From Iris pallida (lineage: Eukaryota > Streptophyta > Magnoliopsida > Asparagales > Iridaceae), in the NCBI GenBank assembly GCA_029216955.1, contig JANAVB010010791.1:9117593-9181592 (forward strand): a stretch of DNA of 64,000 bases, read 5' to 3'. Position numbers and translations under genes: made by a program. Each line of letters begins with the position of its first letter. The first letter of the stretch is position 1. Positions 1-11,693 of this stretch are shown piece after piece. The notes beneath the pieces are model-generated. The model did not search any database, had not been told where the DNA came from, and saw only the letters and a list, made by a program, of their open reading frames with translations.

Positions 1-210
1 CGATCGTTGAGATATCGCGTAGCAAAGTAGGCTCCTCGCCCTACTACTGCTGTTGTGCTGTGGCTCGGTTGGCCGGCCTTGGCGGCGCTCCGGCGATACC
101 CGGCGGCGATAGGCGGCTGCAGGTGGTCGAGCGCGCGTGCAGGAAAGTTGGCAAAGTCGGGGAAAAGTTAGAGTTAGGGTTTTTCCTGCCTTGTTCTTCG
201 ACCCCTCTTG

Positions 211-220
211 TTATATATGC
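211..220 (-). promoter_or_regulatory. LTR-A TATA-like box (3' LTR copy)
   Basis: On the minus strand GCATATATAA is followed about 30-40 nt downstream by AACCCTAACTC and then a GC-rich leader, the usual layout of a plant LTR promoter. The same site occurs at 7483-7492, 16,311-16,320 and 23,494-23,503. The functional copy for the minus-strand element would be the right-hand (5') LTR. Confidence 0.5.
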
Positions 221-379
221 GTTGCTCGAAAAAACTGAGCAGAATTCCTCTCGGGCTTGGAAAGTTGCGGCTCGGCCTAGGCCTTTGGCCTGGTCTTGCT
301 GCTGCTTTGGTCCACTGTTCCCGCAAGGGAACAATGTTGATTTCTTTTTCTTTTTTTCTTTTTTTTTCTTTTTCTTTTT

Positions 380-590
<211 letters not shown>

Positions 591-1383
591 TAATATAATA
601 TTCTCCATAAAATCTAAATAAACCCCAATCTTATCTATTTCTAGTGTAGGGCCTATTTGTATAAATTTAAGTATATATAATAATATTTATTTGACAAAAA
701 TACTATAACCGACAATAATAAAATAATATTATATAATAATAACCTCAATAATATTGATAATAAAAAAATATAATAATAATAACGAAATTCAATAAATCAA
801 TAATGATGTATACACTATTATGTATAGTGTAATAATCCCAAAGATGTAGAAGGATCTATTTTATTCAAATATCATTGAATATCAACTAATAATGATATTT
901 ATAATATTTAATTAACGAATACTTAGAAAATATTCATTAGATCATTAAAACGAAATACAACTCCCTTATACCAAATTATATCAACATGAATGTCATTGGA
1001 CGTACCGCATGACTACATGGGCTTAGGCTTGTTTTGGGTCCAATCTGGACTAGTTCGGTACAACCGGGTCCCTAAATCTCAATAATATAATTAATAAATA
1101 AATAAATCTTCGGTAAAGGTTAAGTCGTAACTTGGCCTGGTTTTCCTAGTTAGGACATCACTATGGCTCGGTCTTCCCTACCGGGGCTAGTATACTAGTC
1201 AAAGCATGCCATTGTACTATCCGTGACACAATTTCTAGTCACCTTGTACTCCAAAACTCCACCATGGCTAAAGTCATCTACCGTAATAATTAACTAAGTA
1301 ATTATTTATAAAAATTCTAAAAATCATAATTCAATTCAAATAAATAAAAATATATTATCAAAATTCCGGTAAGAGGGGTTACA

Positions 1384-1435
1384 AATCTACCCACCATAAA
1401 AATAATTTCGTCCTCGAAATTCTAATTCATAACTA
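1384..1435 (-). other. Purine tract and pol 3'-end remnant of element A
   Basis: Read on the minus strand, GAATTTCGAGGACGAAATT is followed by ATGGTGGGTAGATT and then the LTR start TGTAACCCC. The first part is the conserved tail of plant Ty3/gypsy polyproteins (EFRGR-like) and the second is a plausible polypurine tract priming site. It fixes the element's orientation as minus. The upstream sequence does not continue into a recognisable integrase. Confidence 0.7.
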
Positions 1436-4400
1436 TTCCTTAAATTCAAAAAGGAAATCTACTATTACCTTAATCTCCTTAAATTTTAATTCTTCAAAAT
1501 AGTTTATATCCTCCTTCTAGCCATTTTGTAACTGCATAACCTCTAGGACTTCTACACACCTTGGGTCACACTACTCTCTCAAGGTATGTCCCTGAAACTT
1601 TATAACCTTCCATCAAATTTCTAAAATTGCTACCAATAGATATCTACTGTATGTGGCATCTATAATCCTCTCCTATCTATCAAGCAATCTAAAATTTAAA
1701 AAGCAAGAAATTTACACAAGTAGCTAAGAAATATTGATAAACCCTAATAAGTATGACCATTCGTCGCTCTGAAATAGGAAGGACAGGAAGATAAGGAAGA
1801 ATAATCGAGATATGAAATTTTAAGAGCAGTGGAAAGTATTCAATGATGTAGATAGAAAGAAAGTTTATGAACCATTGACTCATTTTCTAGATTGGGCTAC
1901 TCTAGTCCAGTCACTTGTTAAATCGAAGAACCCTTCGTTTCTTAGAGGTGCTTGCAATCCGTGCAATACAGAAGTTCCGTTCTCAAAATTCTAAATAAGG
2001 TTCCATGATAGAACAAAATTTGAGATATTAAGGTTGTGATCTTTTTCGCGGTTATTTAAACACACGAGCAAGGGATATAAATGCAATACATGATCGTATC
2101 GCGACTTCCAGGTAGATGGAATAAGGGTTACGGATGACCCAATATTCTAAGAGGTGGAGACTACATAATAGGTATAGGGACCTATTTCAAATAGTTCGAT
2201 TTTATAGTCCAGATATGGTGCTATGTATGGATGGATTTTACTGGGTCTTAATGGGTTCCCTGATTAGACATCAATCGTTGGTTGGATGAACCTTGGATTT
2301 CAATCTATATTGACTGGACAAGATCCCAATAATAAAACTATTCCTACTAGGTTAGGGTAACCTAGAATAGGTTTCCACCCAAGTGGTTGAGCTAGTTGCC
2401 AATCAGGTTGGTAGCTACGTTCCTAAAGCCCAAAAATGCGCCTTCAGTGACTTTTGTGTTTAAGTAGTATGAGAAGACACAATTGAGTGGCATACTAGTG
2501 ACATGTGCATAGTGGATTTCGAGTAAATCACAACCATATATTGGGTCGAAAGATTCGAGTCGAGGTTGAGTCTCTAATTGTAGTCAGGAAGTATACTAGT
2601 ATTATGGTAAGGGTTATAGCTAGTCCTTTTGACCTGAAAGTCATACCACAAAAATAGAGTACAAGGGGACGGGTTGGAGTGGGACATGATATACCTAGAT
2701 GAAGGTGGACTCGTCTAGATCTTGCATATGAATTTTGTTGGAAGGAAACAGCTTGTCTCGTGCTCCGAATATTAATGACACGGCCGGGGACACAAAATGA
2801 TCTACATGGAAAGTGGGAGTCCATGGGGCACTAATTATCATCCTAATGGAAATTATTCTAATCAATCTTTAATCCACGTATATCCCAAAATTTTAGAAGG
2901 CTTACAGTCTACTCATCTTAGAAGCTAGGATATGGTTTTAGGAATAATGAGGTTAGAAGAACTCCAAAGTCTGAATATTGTACCTCGACTCTTGTTAATA
3001 AAGAATAAGGTACGGCATAACGGGATACGGTAGATATAAGTAAAGTCAAGATTCGTTTCTCAATAAATAGAAAATGGGTGTGTACAATAACACATAGTCG
3101 ATAAAATAGAATGATCTACTCGTCCATAGTATACAAGAGTTATTGACGGGGTAACCAACTCTAAAGCACATCATATGAAAAGAATTCTAACAACTGAGTC
3201 ATAAATTTCTATTTGCGTCAAGCCTGCCAGACTATTGTCACAAGGGTTCTAGTGGTATGGGCGGTAGTGATCATGTATTGCTGTTGATAACTGGTAGATC
3301 ATATTATGACATGGTATTTAAGCTATGGTATTGGCTAAGCTAGTGGCTGTGGTGTTCCAATACTAGTTAGGTCTTAATAATAAAATTTACATAACTGGGG
3401 TAATATTTGTTGGAAACCAATCTCGGGATGAGTGTCTACCATAGTCATGGTAAATGATTGTCCTTATCCTTTGTCTACTCATCTCATGTCTAGACTGTGG
3501 GCTTGGGTCGAGGAAGGGTTGGGTTAAGGCTTAAGGGTTGCTAGTTAAAGCAAACTTCAAGCAAATAATTAGAGACTCACCACAATTGGTTTCTTGAGAA
3601 TAGATAGTGTCCTAGGTTGGCATTTTAACTAAGGGTAAAATCCTAATCATTCTTAAAATTCAGATGGCTAGAAGGTCCTAATAGCAGTTTGAGGGTCGAG
3701 AGGAGAACGAGTAACTTAATCACATGGCTGGCCGATGGTAGCTACACTTGTGTATATAACTATCATAGCCATAGGGATACTCTATATTTCTCTACCAACT
3801 ATGAGCTTTCGTCTTTCCAAATCTGTGAAAAACAAAAACAATAAAGAGTTCAAGAAAGATGTCACTGAATACAATTACGTGGTTCAAAGGCAAATGTATA
3901 ATCCAAGAGGAATTGTCAACACAGTCGCGGATGAGATACTAGAGACATCTATGTCTCAATCTACGTAGATTAATAAGAGGAAGGGCGAACTGAGTGCACT
4001 AAGGTTGATCAAACTGTAATACACCGATTCTGATTAGACAATATGTTAGTAGGTGTCCCCAATAAACATATGTCTTGAGTCAAGCTCGATAAAAGAGTAA
4101 GCTTGCAAAACTAAGCTGTAATAGTAGCGTTGGTCAAGATAGTCAAAATATAAATATGCAAGATTTTTAAAAGGAGGCACAAGTAGTTCGAGTTTTGTGA
4201 GAACCAAACCTTACCTGGTGTTCTTGCTTATATGGTCATCCTACTATCTTCTTATCCATAAGGCCTTGGTCGACTAATGGGTTATGGACCTCTAAATTCT
4301 ATATTCTAGGTAAACCTATTAGCGTCAATCAATTAACTCGTCAATAGATCACAAGGACCACGGAATGCTAGGTCGGGAGACATGCTACCCAACTTACAGA

Positions 4401-5476
4401 ACTTCCACTAGTATTGGATTTGGATCTTATGGGACACACAGGGCATTTTCCTGTCCTCTATAGTATCCTAAATTTGTAATCATGTCTGAAGTCATTTCAC
4501 TGAGGATTATGCCTTGTCCGTATACTCTGGCTATGGTAAACCCTTGGTTTCGTAACTCAAATATGATACAAAATCGACTATTTCTTAACTCTATCCAATA
4601 TTGACTCAAGGGTAACTACGATCAAAAGAGGACCACCAGCCATAGTTTTAGCAATATTCTATAACCTATATTTTCTTAAACTAATTCCAACTCTAGGGGT
4701 CGTGCCTCGCCAGTGTGCTGCTGGCTGCAGTGAATCTATAGTCTCCATAATTCAAATAAATGGTGACAGTGCGCTGCTGTCCTACCATTATGAGTTAACT
4801 AACATTCCTTTAACTATATCTGTAAAAATTCATGAGCTTCTAAAGATTCAAACAAGTTGACTATGAAATAAAGCGTAAGTATCTGTCCTATCAGTCACAA
4901 CCCTCAAAATGATAGATTGAACAGGAAGGAAATAACTGAAGACAAAGGAAATACTAACATTCTAGTATCTATTTCATGTGTATTCCAACCATGGAAGATA
5001 AACTTTGAATCGAGACTAACTCGAGGTTCGTATATGGATAACCTAATCAGAAATTATATACAAATAATAATTCTTAGGGCAAAATAGGAACTAAACAGGC
5101 AATTCGGACTAAGATATGAGGATGATATCTAAAGAGGCAAGGAGAAGGAATTGAACAATTTATCAAGGTTAGATCATTAATTCTAGGAAGCCCTGCCTCA
5201 CCAAGTGAATAATCTATCCACATTTGATCATATCGTCATATCAAGGGGTAATAGTTTACCTATGGGGATCTGACAAACTATAAAAATTAATAACTCCTCA
5301 TCTAAATTGCATGATCTAGACTGCCCATCGGTAAAATTATATAAGGGACTCCTAGTCCTAGTCATTTTCTTAAATTAAATTAACCCTAACTCGTGAATGA
5401 GCATTTCCTAGTCACATGCTCGTAATAGTACGACTAACTTAAGTACTATCACGACTTCGTATGATTTATGAAAACA

Positions 5477-5502
5477 GACCTGCATAGGCCACCACAAAAA
5501 GT
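5477..5502 (-). promoter_or_regulatory. Conserved post-LTR motif (primer-binding-site position)
   Basis: Immediately after the minus-strand LTR end TGACA comes ACTTTTTGTGGTGGCC followed by TATGCAGGTC. The same block follows LTR-B (14,040-14,064, minus) and gypsy-2's LTR (43,740-43,766, plus). It holds the place of a primer-binding site but is not the usual TGGTATCAGAGC. Its core GTGGTRGCCYATGCAGGTC starts two bases before a TGG, compatible with pairing to a tRNA CCA end, but I cannot name a tRNA. Confidence 0.5.
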
Positions 5503-7482
5503 TGTCATGACCCGCACCCGCTTTTCGTGATACGAATGCGTGTCCAAGCCAGCCTACGTCGCAGAGTCGACGGTAAAACGCTGTATAGCCACAATGCTCA
5601 AAATCACAAATAATGCTCATTCACAAAATCAATTTAATTTACAATATTCATAAGTTTTACATTTGCAGAAAAATATAAACTCTTACAAATATTGAAATGA
5701 TTACAACTCATCTATCTAGCTAACCTCTAGGTTTTTGTCTGCAAGTACACCCGTAACTCCCAATGCTAAGTGAAACCACAGCTAACCTGAAAAATATTGG
5801 GTTCCAGTCAGGAATGGAACGAGTACAATTCAATGAATACAATTTTAATAACTGAAAATGACTATATAACAGAGGTTAGCCTTTAAATATATTATTTAAA
5901 AAATAAAACACAGAAGGACAAAATAAAACTAAACATAGAAAAACAGTAAATAAATACAAAGACAATACTCACCGACTAACTAAAGTACCTTTGATATGTG
6001 ATCGGTCTCGGGATAATTATACGACACGGTCTACGATATCTATACTGTATAATGTACACAGTCTATACTATACAAAGTAATAATGAAACACTGTCTACAC
6101 TGTATAAAGCAATAATAAATCACGGTCTACACGGTATACACTGTATAAGGTCAGATCACACATCCTTGGTACTTCACCTCCCTGACACGACAAAATATAA
6201 CAAACATAAAAGACAAAAATCACATATCTATTGACTAACAATTAGGTATAGTAAAGTTCAATATCGAAAACAAACAATAAACTGTACTCGTCTGTGGTCC
6301 TTTGCTGGTAAAACCGATAATCCAAACCACTCAGTGTGCCACAATAGTCAAACTCGTTCAATAGTCTCCAGCTGCTAAAATAGACATTACCAACGTTCTC
6401 AGAATAGACAAATTAGCTAGAATTACCTGTCCTTAAATCCAATTCTGGACATAGGGGCAAAACGGTAATTTTGGGTCAAAATGGTATCCGTCGTTAGACC
6501 CATTTTGTACTGAAAAGCGTGCCAGAGTCAATGGTCTCTAAATTCGTCAAACTACATGTCTACAAATTTATTTTGATGATACGAACCCAACTGTATGTCC
6601 AATGTTGTATTCCGGCAGGCCGTGCACAAAATCGCCCATTAGGTCGGATCTTGGGGCCCGCAAAACGGCGATCCGGTCAACTATCTCAGAATCGAACCAA
6701 ACTTGGCATACAGGACCAGAAAAATGATACGGTCCTGTTGGCACAAGTTTCGTCTCGATCTGACGAATGTGCACAAAGTAATTGGGAAATTTGCACATAG
6801 GCCGATACGGGGGTTTTTAACGGATACGTATCAAATTCGTCGCGCACACGCAACCAATTTGAATTTCGTCAAAGCCCACACGACCATGTCACCCGGATTG
6901 GCGGGACGCATGTCGTATCGAAGGAATTTTCTAGATGTTGAATATTTAAAAATAGTTTTTTGCCAATCTTTGGAATCCGATTTTTCGGCATGTAGTCGAT
7001 GAAATCAAATTTCGTAAATTGGGTTGCAGAGCCCTATGGGTTCTCTTACACTATCCTTAATTGGTTCTCGAAATATCCTAATAGTTTGTCCAAAATCTAC
7101 CTTCCAAACAAGGTTTGAGACTAAAGTTCTATCCTGTTTCCAAATAGGTTTTTGATGAACTTCAACTCGATTTCTCTCGAGTTTTGTTTTACTAGAAGTT
7201 AAACTAATTAACAGGGATTAAAGAGGGTTATATCTTGATCGTACTAGAGTTTACGAGAAGTAAAATGATCGAACGATCGTTGAGATATCGCATAGCGAAG
7301 TAGGCTCCTCGCCATACTACTGCTGCTGTGTTGCGGCTCGGTCAGCTGGCCTTGGCGGTGCTCTGGCGATACACGGCGGCGACAGGCGGCTGCAGGTGTC
7401 GGACGTGCGCGCAGGGACGTTGGCAAGGTCGAGAAAAAGTTAGAGTTAGGGTTTTTCCTGCCTTGTTCTTTGACCCCTCTTG

Positions 7483-7492
7483 TTATATATGC
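7483..7492 (-). promoter_or_regulatory. LTR-A TATA-like box in the 5' LTR
   Basis: Minus-strand GCATATATAA sits before AACCCTAACTC and a GC-rich leader. This is the copy positioned to drive element A. The LINE insertion lies upstream of it on the minus strand, in the (TA)n tract. Confidence 0.45.
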
Positions 7493-7625
7493 GTTTCTCG
7501 AAAAAACTGAGCGGAATTCCTCTCGGGCTTGGGAAGTTGGGGCTCGGCCTAGTCTTGTTGCTGCTTTGGTCTACTGTTCCAGCAAGGGAACAGTGTTGAT
7601 TTTTTTTTCTTTTTCTTTATTAATA

Positions 7626-7629
<4 letters not shown>

Positions 7630-7706
<77 letters not shown>

Positions 7707-7776
7707 ATATATATATAATATTTTTATTTATTTATATATATATATAAAAAATATATATATATTTAATATATATATA

Positions 7777-7817
<41 letters not shown>
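7630..7817. repeat. (TA)n tract, LINE target
   Basis: An interrupted TA/TTTA microsatellite inside LTR-A. The LINE begins directly after it, and (TA)n resumes after the LINE poly(A) at 8920-8941. Confidence 0.9.
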
Positions 7818-7820
<3 letters not shown>

Positions 7821-7838
7821 CCCAACTCACCCACATCG

Positions 7839-8803
7839 TTTAGGCCTTCTCGATGAAACTGTGGTGGCATCTTCGCACGACCAAGAATTTATGGACCAGA
7901 TTCATGAAAGCCAGGTATTTCAAGCACATCCACCCTTCGGAGGCTACTTCCAATAGCAGATCATCGGCGACTTGGCGTCGAATCCTTATCGGACGCAACC
8001 TCGTCGAACAGGCTATTAGGCTACACTTGGGCAACGGCGAGTCCAACCCATTCTGGGAGAGATGGACCGAGGACAGCTTGATCCCCAGCACCTCGAAAAT
8101 CCAGAGAGGCTGTAGGATCAAGGACTTCTGGAACCACACTACCAACGCCTGGGACTGGGATAAGTTGCATGAATGGGGTAGCAACGAATTGGAGGATAGC
8201 GTCCGCCTTAGCGGTCTTAGGATCGGTCCCGCGACTGATGAGTGGAGATGGACGCTCGAGGCCTCCGGTGCATTCTCGGTGAGGTCGGCCAGATCCTCGC
8301 TCCTTGGGACGGGCCAGCCTACTCAGATCACTGCTCACTATTGGCACACATACATCCCTAAGAAGTGGTCCTCCATCATGTGGAGAGCAATGAGAAAGAA
8401 ATTGCCTACTGACGATATCCTCAATACCATCGGGATCATCTTAGCATCAGCCTGCAATTGCTGTTCTGATCACCAGATGGAGACCATAGACCACATCTTT
8501 TGTCAAGGAAACCTGCCCAGAGGCATCTGGAGGATCCTTAACCAGCGCTTCTGTATTGAGCCGAGTGGCAGACGCTTCCACGATCTTGCGGCCGAGTGGG
8601 GCAGCGGCTCCCACGGGCACCAGATCGTCGCCGTGGCCGCTACGTGGGTGATTTGGAAGAATCACAACAAAGCGAGATATGAAGGCCACACTCTCCCGGC
8701 CAACCAGCTCATTCGGGAAGTCTACCGCCAATGCCACAAACGGAGTACCCTGTGCCCCCACTGCCCGAGCACTTTCTGGTCACCGCTCCAGAACCGCCCC
8801 TGA
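7839..8803 (+). pseudogene. LINE ORF2 C-terminal fragment (zf-RVT domain)
   Basis: An open frame of about 320 codons runs to the TGA at 8801-8803. The ATG at 7853 is internal, not a real start: the preceding codons (AFS before MKLWWHLR) fit the reverse-transcriptase thumb region of plant L1-type LINEs. The C-terminal half has the reverse-transcriptase zinc-binding (zf-RVT) pattern, with WTLEASGAFSVRSAR, an IMWRAMRKKLPT stretch and a Cys/His cluster (ACNCCSDHQMETIDHIFCQ). In a full LINE this part follows the RT domain. No endonuclease or RT catalytic core is present, so it cannot act alone. The second copy at 23.8-24.9 kb has small indels that break the frame. Confidence 0.85.
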
Positions 8804-8919
8804 CCGTGGGCGTCGTCGTCCTCCACCCTTTTTTGCTTCTTTTTGACGGCATACTTGTAAAGGCTTCCCCCTTTTGTGCCTTGTATATGTTTCAGGATTC
8901 GGCTTTTTGAAAAAAAAAT
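8804..8919 (+). other. LINE 3' UTR and poly(A)
   Basis: From the stop codon the sequence runs through a T-rich untranslated tail containing TTGTAAAGGC and TTGTGCCTTGTATATG to about ten A's. This matches the short 3' UTR and poly(A) of plant LINEs. Confidence 0.7.
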
Positions 8920-9105
8920 ATATATATATATTCATATATATACTAATATAATATTCTCCATAAAATCTAAATAAACCCCAACCTTATCTATTTCTAGTGT
9001 AGGGCCTATTTGTATAAATTTGACTATTATAATAATATTTATGACAAAAATACTATAACCAATAATAATAAATAATATTATATAATAATAACCTCAATAA
9101 TATTG

Positions 9106-9140
<35 letters not shown>

Positions 9141-10579
9141 GAAATTCAATAAATCAATAATGATGTATATACCATTATGTATAGTCTAATAATCTCAAAG
9201 ATATACAAGGACCTATTTTATACAAATATCATTGAATATCAACTAATAATGATATTTATAATATTTAATTAACAAATACTTAGAAAATATTCATTAGATC
9301 ATTAAAACGGAATACAACTCCCTTATACCAAATTACATCAACATGAATGTCATTGGACGTACACATGACTACATGGGCTTGGGCTTGTTTGGGTCCAATC
9401 TGGACAAGTTCGGTAAAACCGGGTTCCCTAAAACTCAATAATATAATTAATAAATAAATAAATCTTCGGTAAGGGTTAAGTCGCAACTTGGCCTGGTTTT
9501 CTTAGTTAGGACATCATTATGGCTCGGCCTTCCCTACCGGGACTAGTACACTAGTCAAAGCACGTCATTGTACTATCTGTGCCACGATTTCTAGTCACCT
9601 TGTACTCCAAAACTCCACCATGGCTAAAGTCATCTACCGTAATAATTAACTAAGTAATTATTTATAAAAATTCTAAAAATCACCATTCAATTCAAATAAA
9701 TAAAAATATATTATCAAAATTCTGGGAAGAGGGGTCCAGGTTGCAAGTGTCGTCTATGCCTGCTCCATAGTAGGTAGGACAGAAAGACTCATCCTCATCC
9801 TCTGTAATATTTTTAACAGGTCCAGTCAGGACAGGAGTGAGCATAATACATCTCAACAGTTCATATCATGACAGGAATATAAATCTAGCAATAGAATAAG
9901 ATACATGAAATGCTGTAAAGAAATATACATGAAGTAAGAGACATAGTTGTAACTAGAAATATCTACTATAAGTAAGGAACTGTAAGTGACTAGTGAATCA
10001 GAGTACAAGATAGACATGTGAATGGCTGGAAATGATTCATGATTACACTACGGAATTGATTCATGATTACGCTACTTTGGGATTATTCACTTGACTATTT
10101 CTACTCTCCCATCCCCAAATCAATACACAAGGATCCATTCAAGTTATGTTAAGATTCATGATTACACTACTGACACATAATGAATGATTCATGAATTTGA
10201 TTTGTGAAGGCTCTGTGATTCTTGAGGGTACATGAGTCACAAGTAGATTCATGATAGTAGAAGCATGAGAGTACATGATGTAAGTGAAACACACATGACA
10301 TGAAGTACCAGATGCTCTCGAGAGGGATAACATCTCGTGAAAAGATCCATGTAGTACCAATCCGTGTTACCAACGTGACAACATCAAGTAAGGTAGTCTA
10401 GAGCAAGATATAAGTCCTAACAAGTATGAAATGATCAGAGAATATACTCGCCTGTGATCTGAATGTCTGTGAGAATATACTGTCCGAATCGAGATATCTG
10501 ACTCCTATTTAGATCAAGACAAGTCAATATGTATACAAGGGATGATAAATAAAGTGTACAATGCATCTACATGATTTCT

Positions 10580-10812
10580 AGGTCAATCTAGGCCAAAGTC
10601 AACTCTTGGTCAACTCTGGTCAACTCTAGTCAACTGTGGTCAAACTATCTATGGTTTGGTCAACAATGGTCAACTAGTCTAGGTTAGTCAATTCTAGGTC
10701 ATTCTGGGTCAAAGTCAACTCTTGGTCAACTATGGTCAACTACACTAGTCAAACTAGGTCAATCCTAGTCCAAACAAGTCTAATCTAGGTTAAGTCAACT
10801 CTTAGGTCTAAC
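10580..10812 (-). promoter_or_regulatory. Dense W-box array
   Basis: Sixteen copies of RGTCAA occur within about 233 bp. On the minus strand each is TTGACY, the W-box core bound by WRKY factors. Spacing is irregular, around 10-25 bp, with a recurring TGGTCAACT unit, so it looks like a degenerate minisatellite. It lies within LTR-B-like sequence, where an upstream regulatory region could be expected on that strand. Confidence 0.6.
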
Positions 10813-10981
10813 CAAGCCTACTCTAGCAATCTAGGATAGCCACAAACACAAGCCAAAAGTAACACACACAAGTATACACATAGATACTATATATATATAA
10901 CACCTATAGGCTTTTGCCCATAATACAAGTACCACTATAGATATACATATATGCATATTCATGTTATCATCACATATCATG

Positions 10982-10982
<1 letters not shown>

Positions 10983-11021
<39 letters not shown>
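10983..11021. repeat. (TA)n microsatellite left of the SINE
   Basis: About 39 bp of perfect TA repeats directly abutting the SINE-like sequence. Confidence 0.95.
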
Positions 11022-11022
<1 letters not shown>

Positions 11023-11026
<4 letters not shown>

Positions 11027-11124
11027 GAACCAGGTAAATTATTTCTAGAATCGCTCCCACTAGGATTCGAACTCCTGACCACTCGGGCCGCATGTATCTC
11101 TCTTAACCACTAGGCTAGAGGTCA
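11023..11124 (-). mobile_element. tRNA-derived SINE-like sequence
   Basis: On the minus strand there is an RNA polymerase III A box (TAGCCTAGTGGTT, 11,105-11,117) and, about 33 nt downstream, a B box (AGTTCGAATCCT, 11,062-11,073). Spacing and sequence match a tRNA-type promoter. The flanks do not form an acceptor stem, so it is not a functional tRNA. It continues about 35 nt past the B box to TTCCAAAA. (TA)n flanks both sides and suggests insertion into a microsatellite. A tRNA relic without SINE activity is the alternative. Confidence 0.65.
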
Positions 11125-11128
11125 TTTG

Positions 11129-11183
<55 letters not shown>

Positions 11184-11190
11184 TATATTA
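11129..11190. repeat. (TA)n microsatellite right of the SINE
   Basis: About 60 bp of TA repeats ending in a short CATATATATATTAGAG transition. Confidence 0.95.
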
Positions 11191-11688
11191 GAGATAGAAA
11201 GGGGGTTATATGAATATGTAATGGTGTCATGGCAAAATGTATGAACATAGTGTGTAGATGTGATAAGTGTCAAGTGTACATAGCAAGGGTGTCAAGTGTG
11301 TATACATGGCAGTTTGTATGTGTGTGTATGCATTGAGGCATGGTATAGTGTAGTGTAGCAATGTGTGTCAGGGTGAGTGAAGAGAAGGATGTGTGTGAGT
11401 GCGTGGGTAAACAGTGGCATGTGTGCGTGTGTAGGTTAGAGTGTATAGGCATAGGGTAACATACAGGTTTCTGTGTGTTTACAGAGGGTTAGGGGGAAAA
11501 CAAGGAGTGTGGGTGCATGATCTCAGTTTCCGTTAAAGCATTTTCAGTTTCATATGTTGGTAAGTTAACATTCTCCCACGAAAACTCAGTTATATACATG
11601 CCATTCACTCTCAGTTAGCAAGTTCAAAACCCAAATCAGTTTTAAAATGAAAACCCAACTCTCATTGTTTAACATATTAACATTGGTA

Positions 11689-11693
11689 GCTAA
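11689..11693. repeat. Target-site duplication GCTAA, left
   Basis: Five bases directly before the solo LTR, repeated exactly at 13,532-13,536 after its end. Confidence 0.85.

Larger units (their letters stand above)
1384..5502 (-). mobile_element. Element A internal region, no recognisable gag-pol (copy 1)
   Basis: About 4.1 kb lies between two LTR-A copies. Scattered short open frames exist (e.g. 2528-2824 minus, 3735-3968 plus, 4427-4609 minus), but I find no protease, reverse transcriptase, RNase H or integrase motif on either strand. The only coding-like trace is the pol tail at 1384-1435. A long LTR with a non-coding interior resembles the large non-autonomous LTR elements known as LARDs. 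An extremely decayed autonomous gypsy element is the alternative. The same region is repeated at 17,441-21,528 with many single-base losses. Confidence 0.6.
7818..8919 (+). mobile_element. 5'-truncated LINE insertion
   Basis: A GC-richer 1.1 kb block interrupts LTR-A. It carries the C-terminal part of a LINE ORF2, a 3' UTR of about 105 bp and a terminal run of about ten A's (8910-8919). Truncation at the 5' end and a poly(A) tail are the hallmarks of target-primed reverse transcription. The target was the TA microsatellite, so a target duplication cannot be told from the repeat. Confidence 0.85.
5503..9735 (-). mobile_element. Element A 5' LTR with nested LINE (copy 1)
   Basis: The LTR starts at TGTCATGACCC (5503). 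It matches 14,316-17,440 with many substitutions, so the two LTRs of element A are old relative to each other. It is interrupted by a LINE at 7818-8919 inside the (TA)n tract and resumes at about 8941. The right end stops at AGAGGGGT and joins CCAGGTTGC. The final TACA of the LTR and a matching target duplication are missing, so this end is eroded. Without the LINE the LTR is about 3.1 kb. Confidence 0.75.
9736..11688 (-). mobile_element. LTR-B related sequence, right part (copy 1)
   Basis: Directly right of element A lies sequence resembling the inside of LTR-A (TCCAGTCAGGA, then ACTCGCCTGTGATC against LTR-A's ACTCGTCTGTGGTC), but far more diverged. The beginning of the same LTR type is at 14,064-14,315 beside element A's left LTR. 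The simplest reading is that element A inserted into this older LTR. It includes the W-box array, TA microsatellites, the SINE and a GT-rich stretch (11,200-11,460). No gene seen. The right boundary is uncertain. Confidence 0.45.

Noticed and set aside
3735..3968. 77-codon frame in element A interior
   Set aside because: In the second copy an extra base (CTTTTCC against CTTTCC near 19,855) breaks it, no motif is recognised, and length is within chance for this composition.
6519..7002. Open frames on both strands in LTR-A (93-99 codons)
   Set aside because: They lie in the conserved LTR block; the other LTR copy has a frame change there, so there is no sign of coding.
10580..10812. CRISPR-like array
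   Set aside because: Repeat units are about 10 bp, spacing is irregular and the sequence is plant DNA. No repeat-spacer structure anywhere in the window.
11023..11124. Functional tRNA gene
   Set aside because: A and B boxes are good but no acceptor stem pairs and there is no proper anticodon arm. Called SINE-like.
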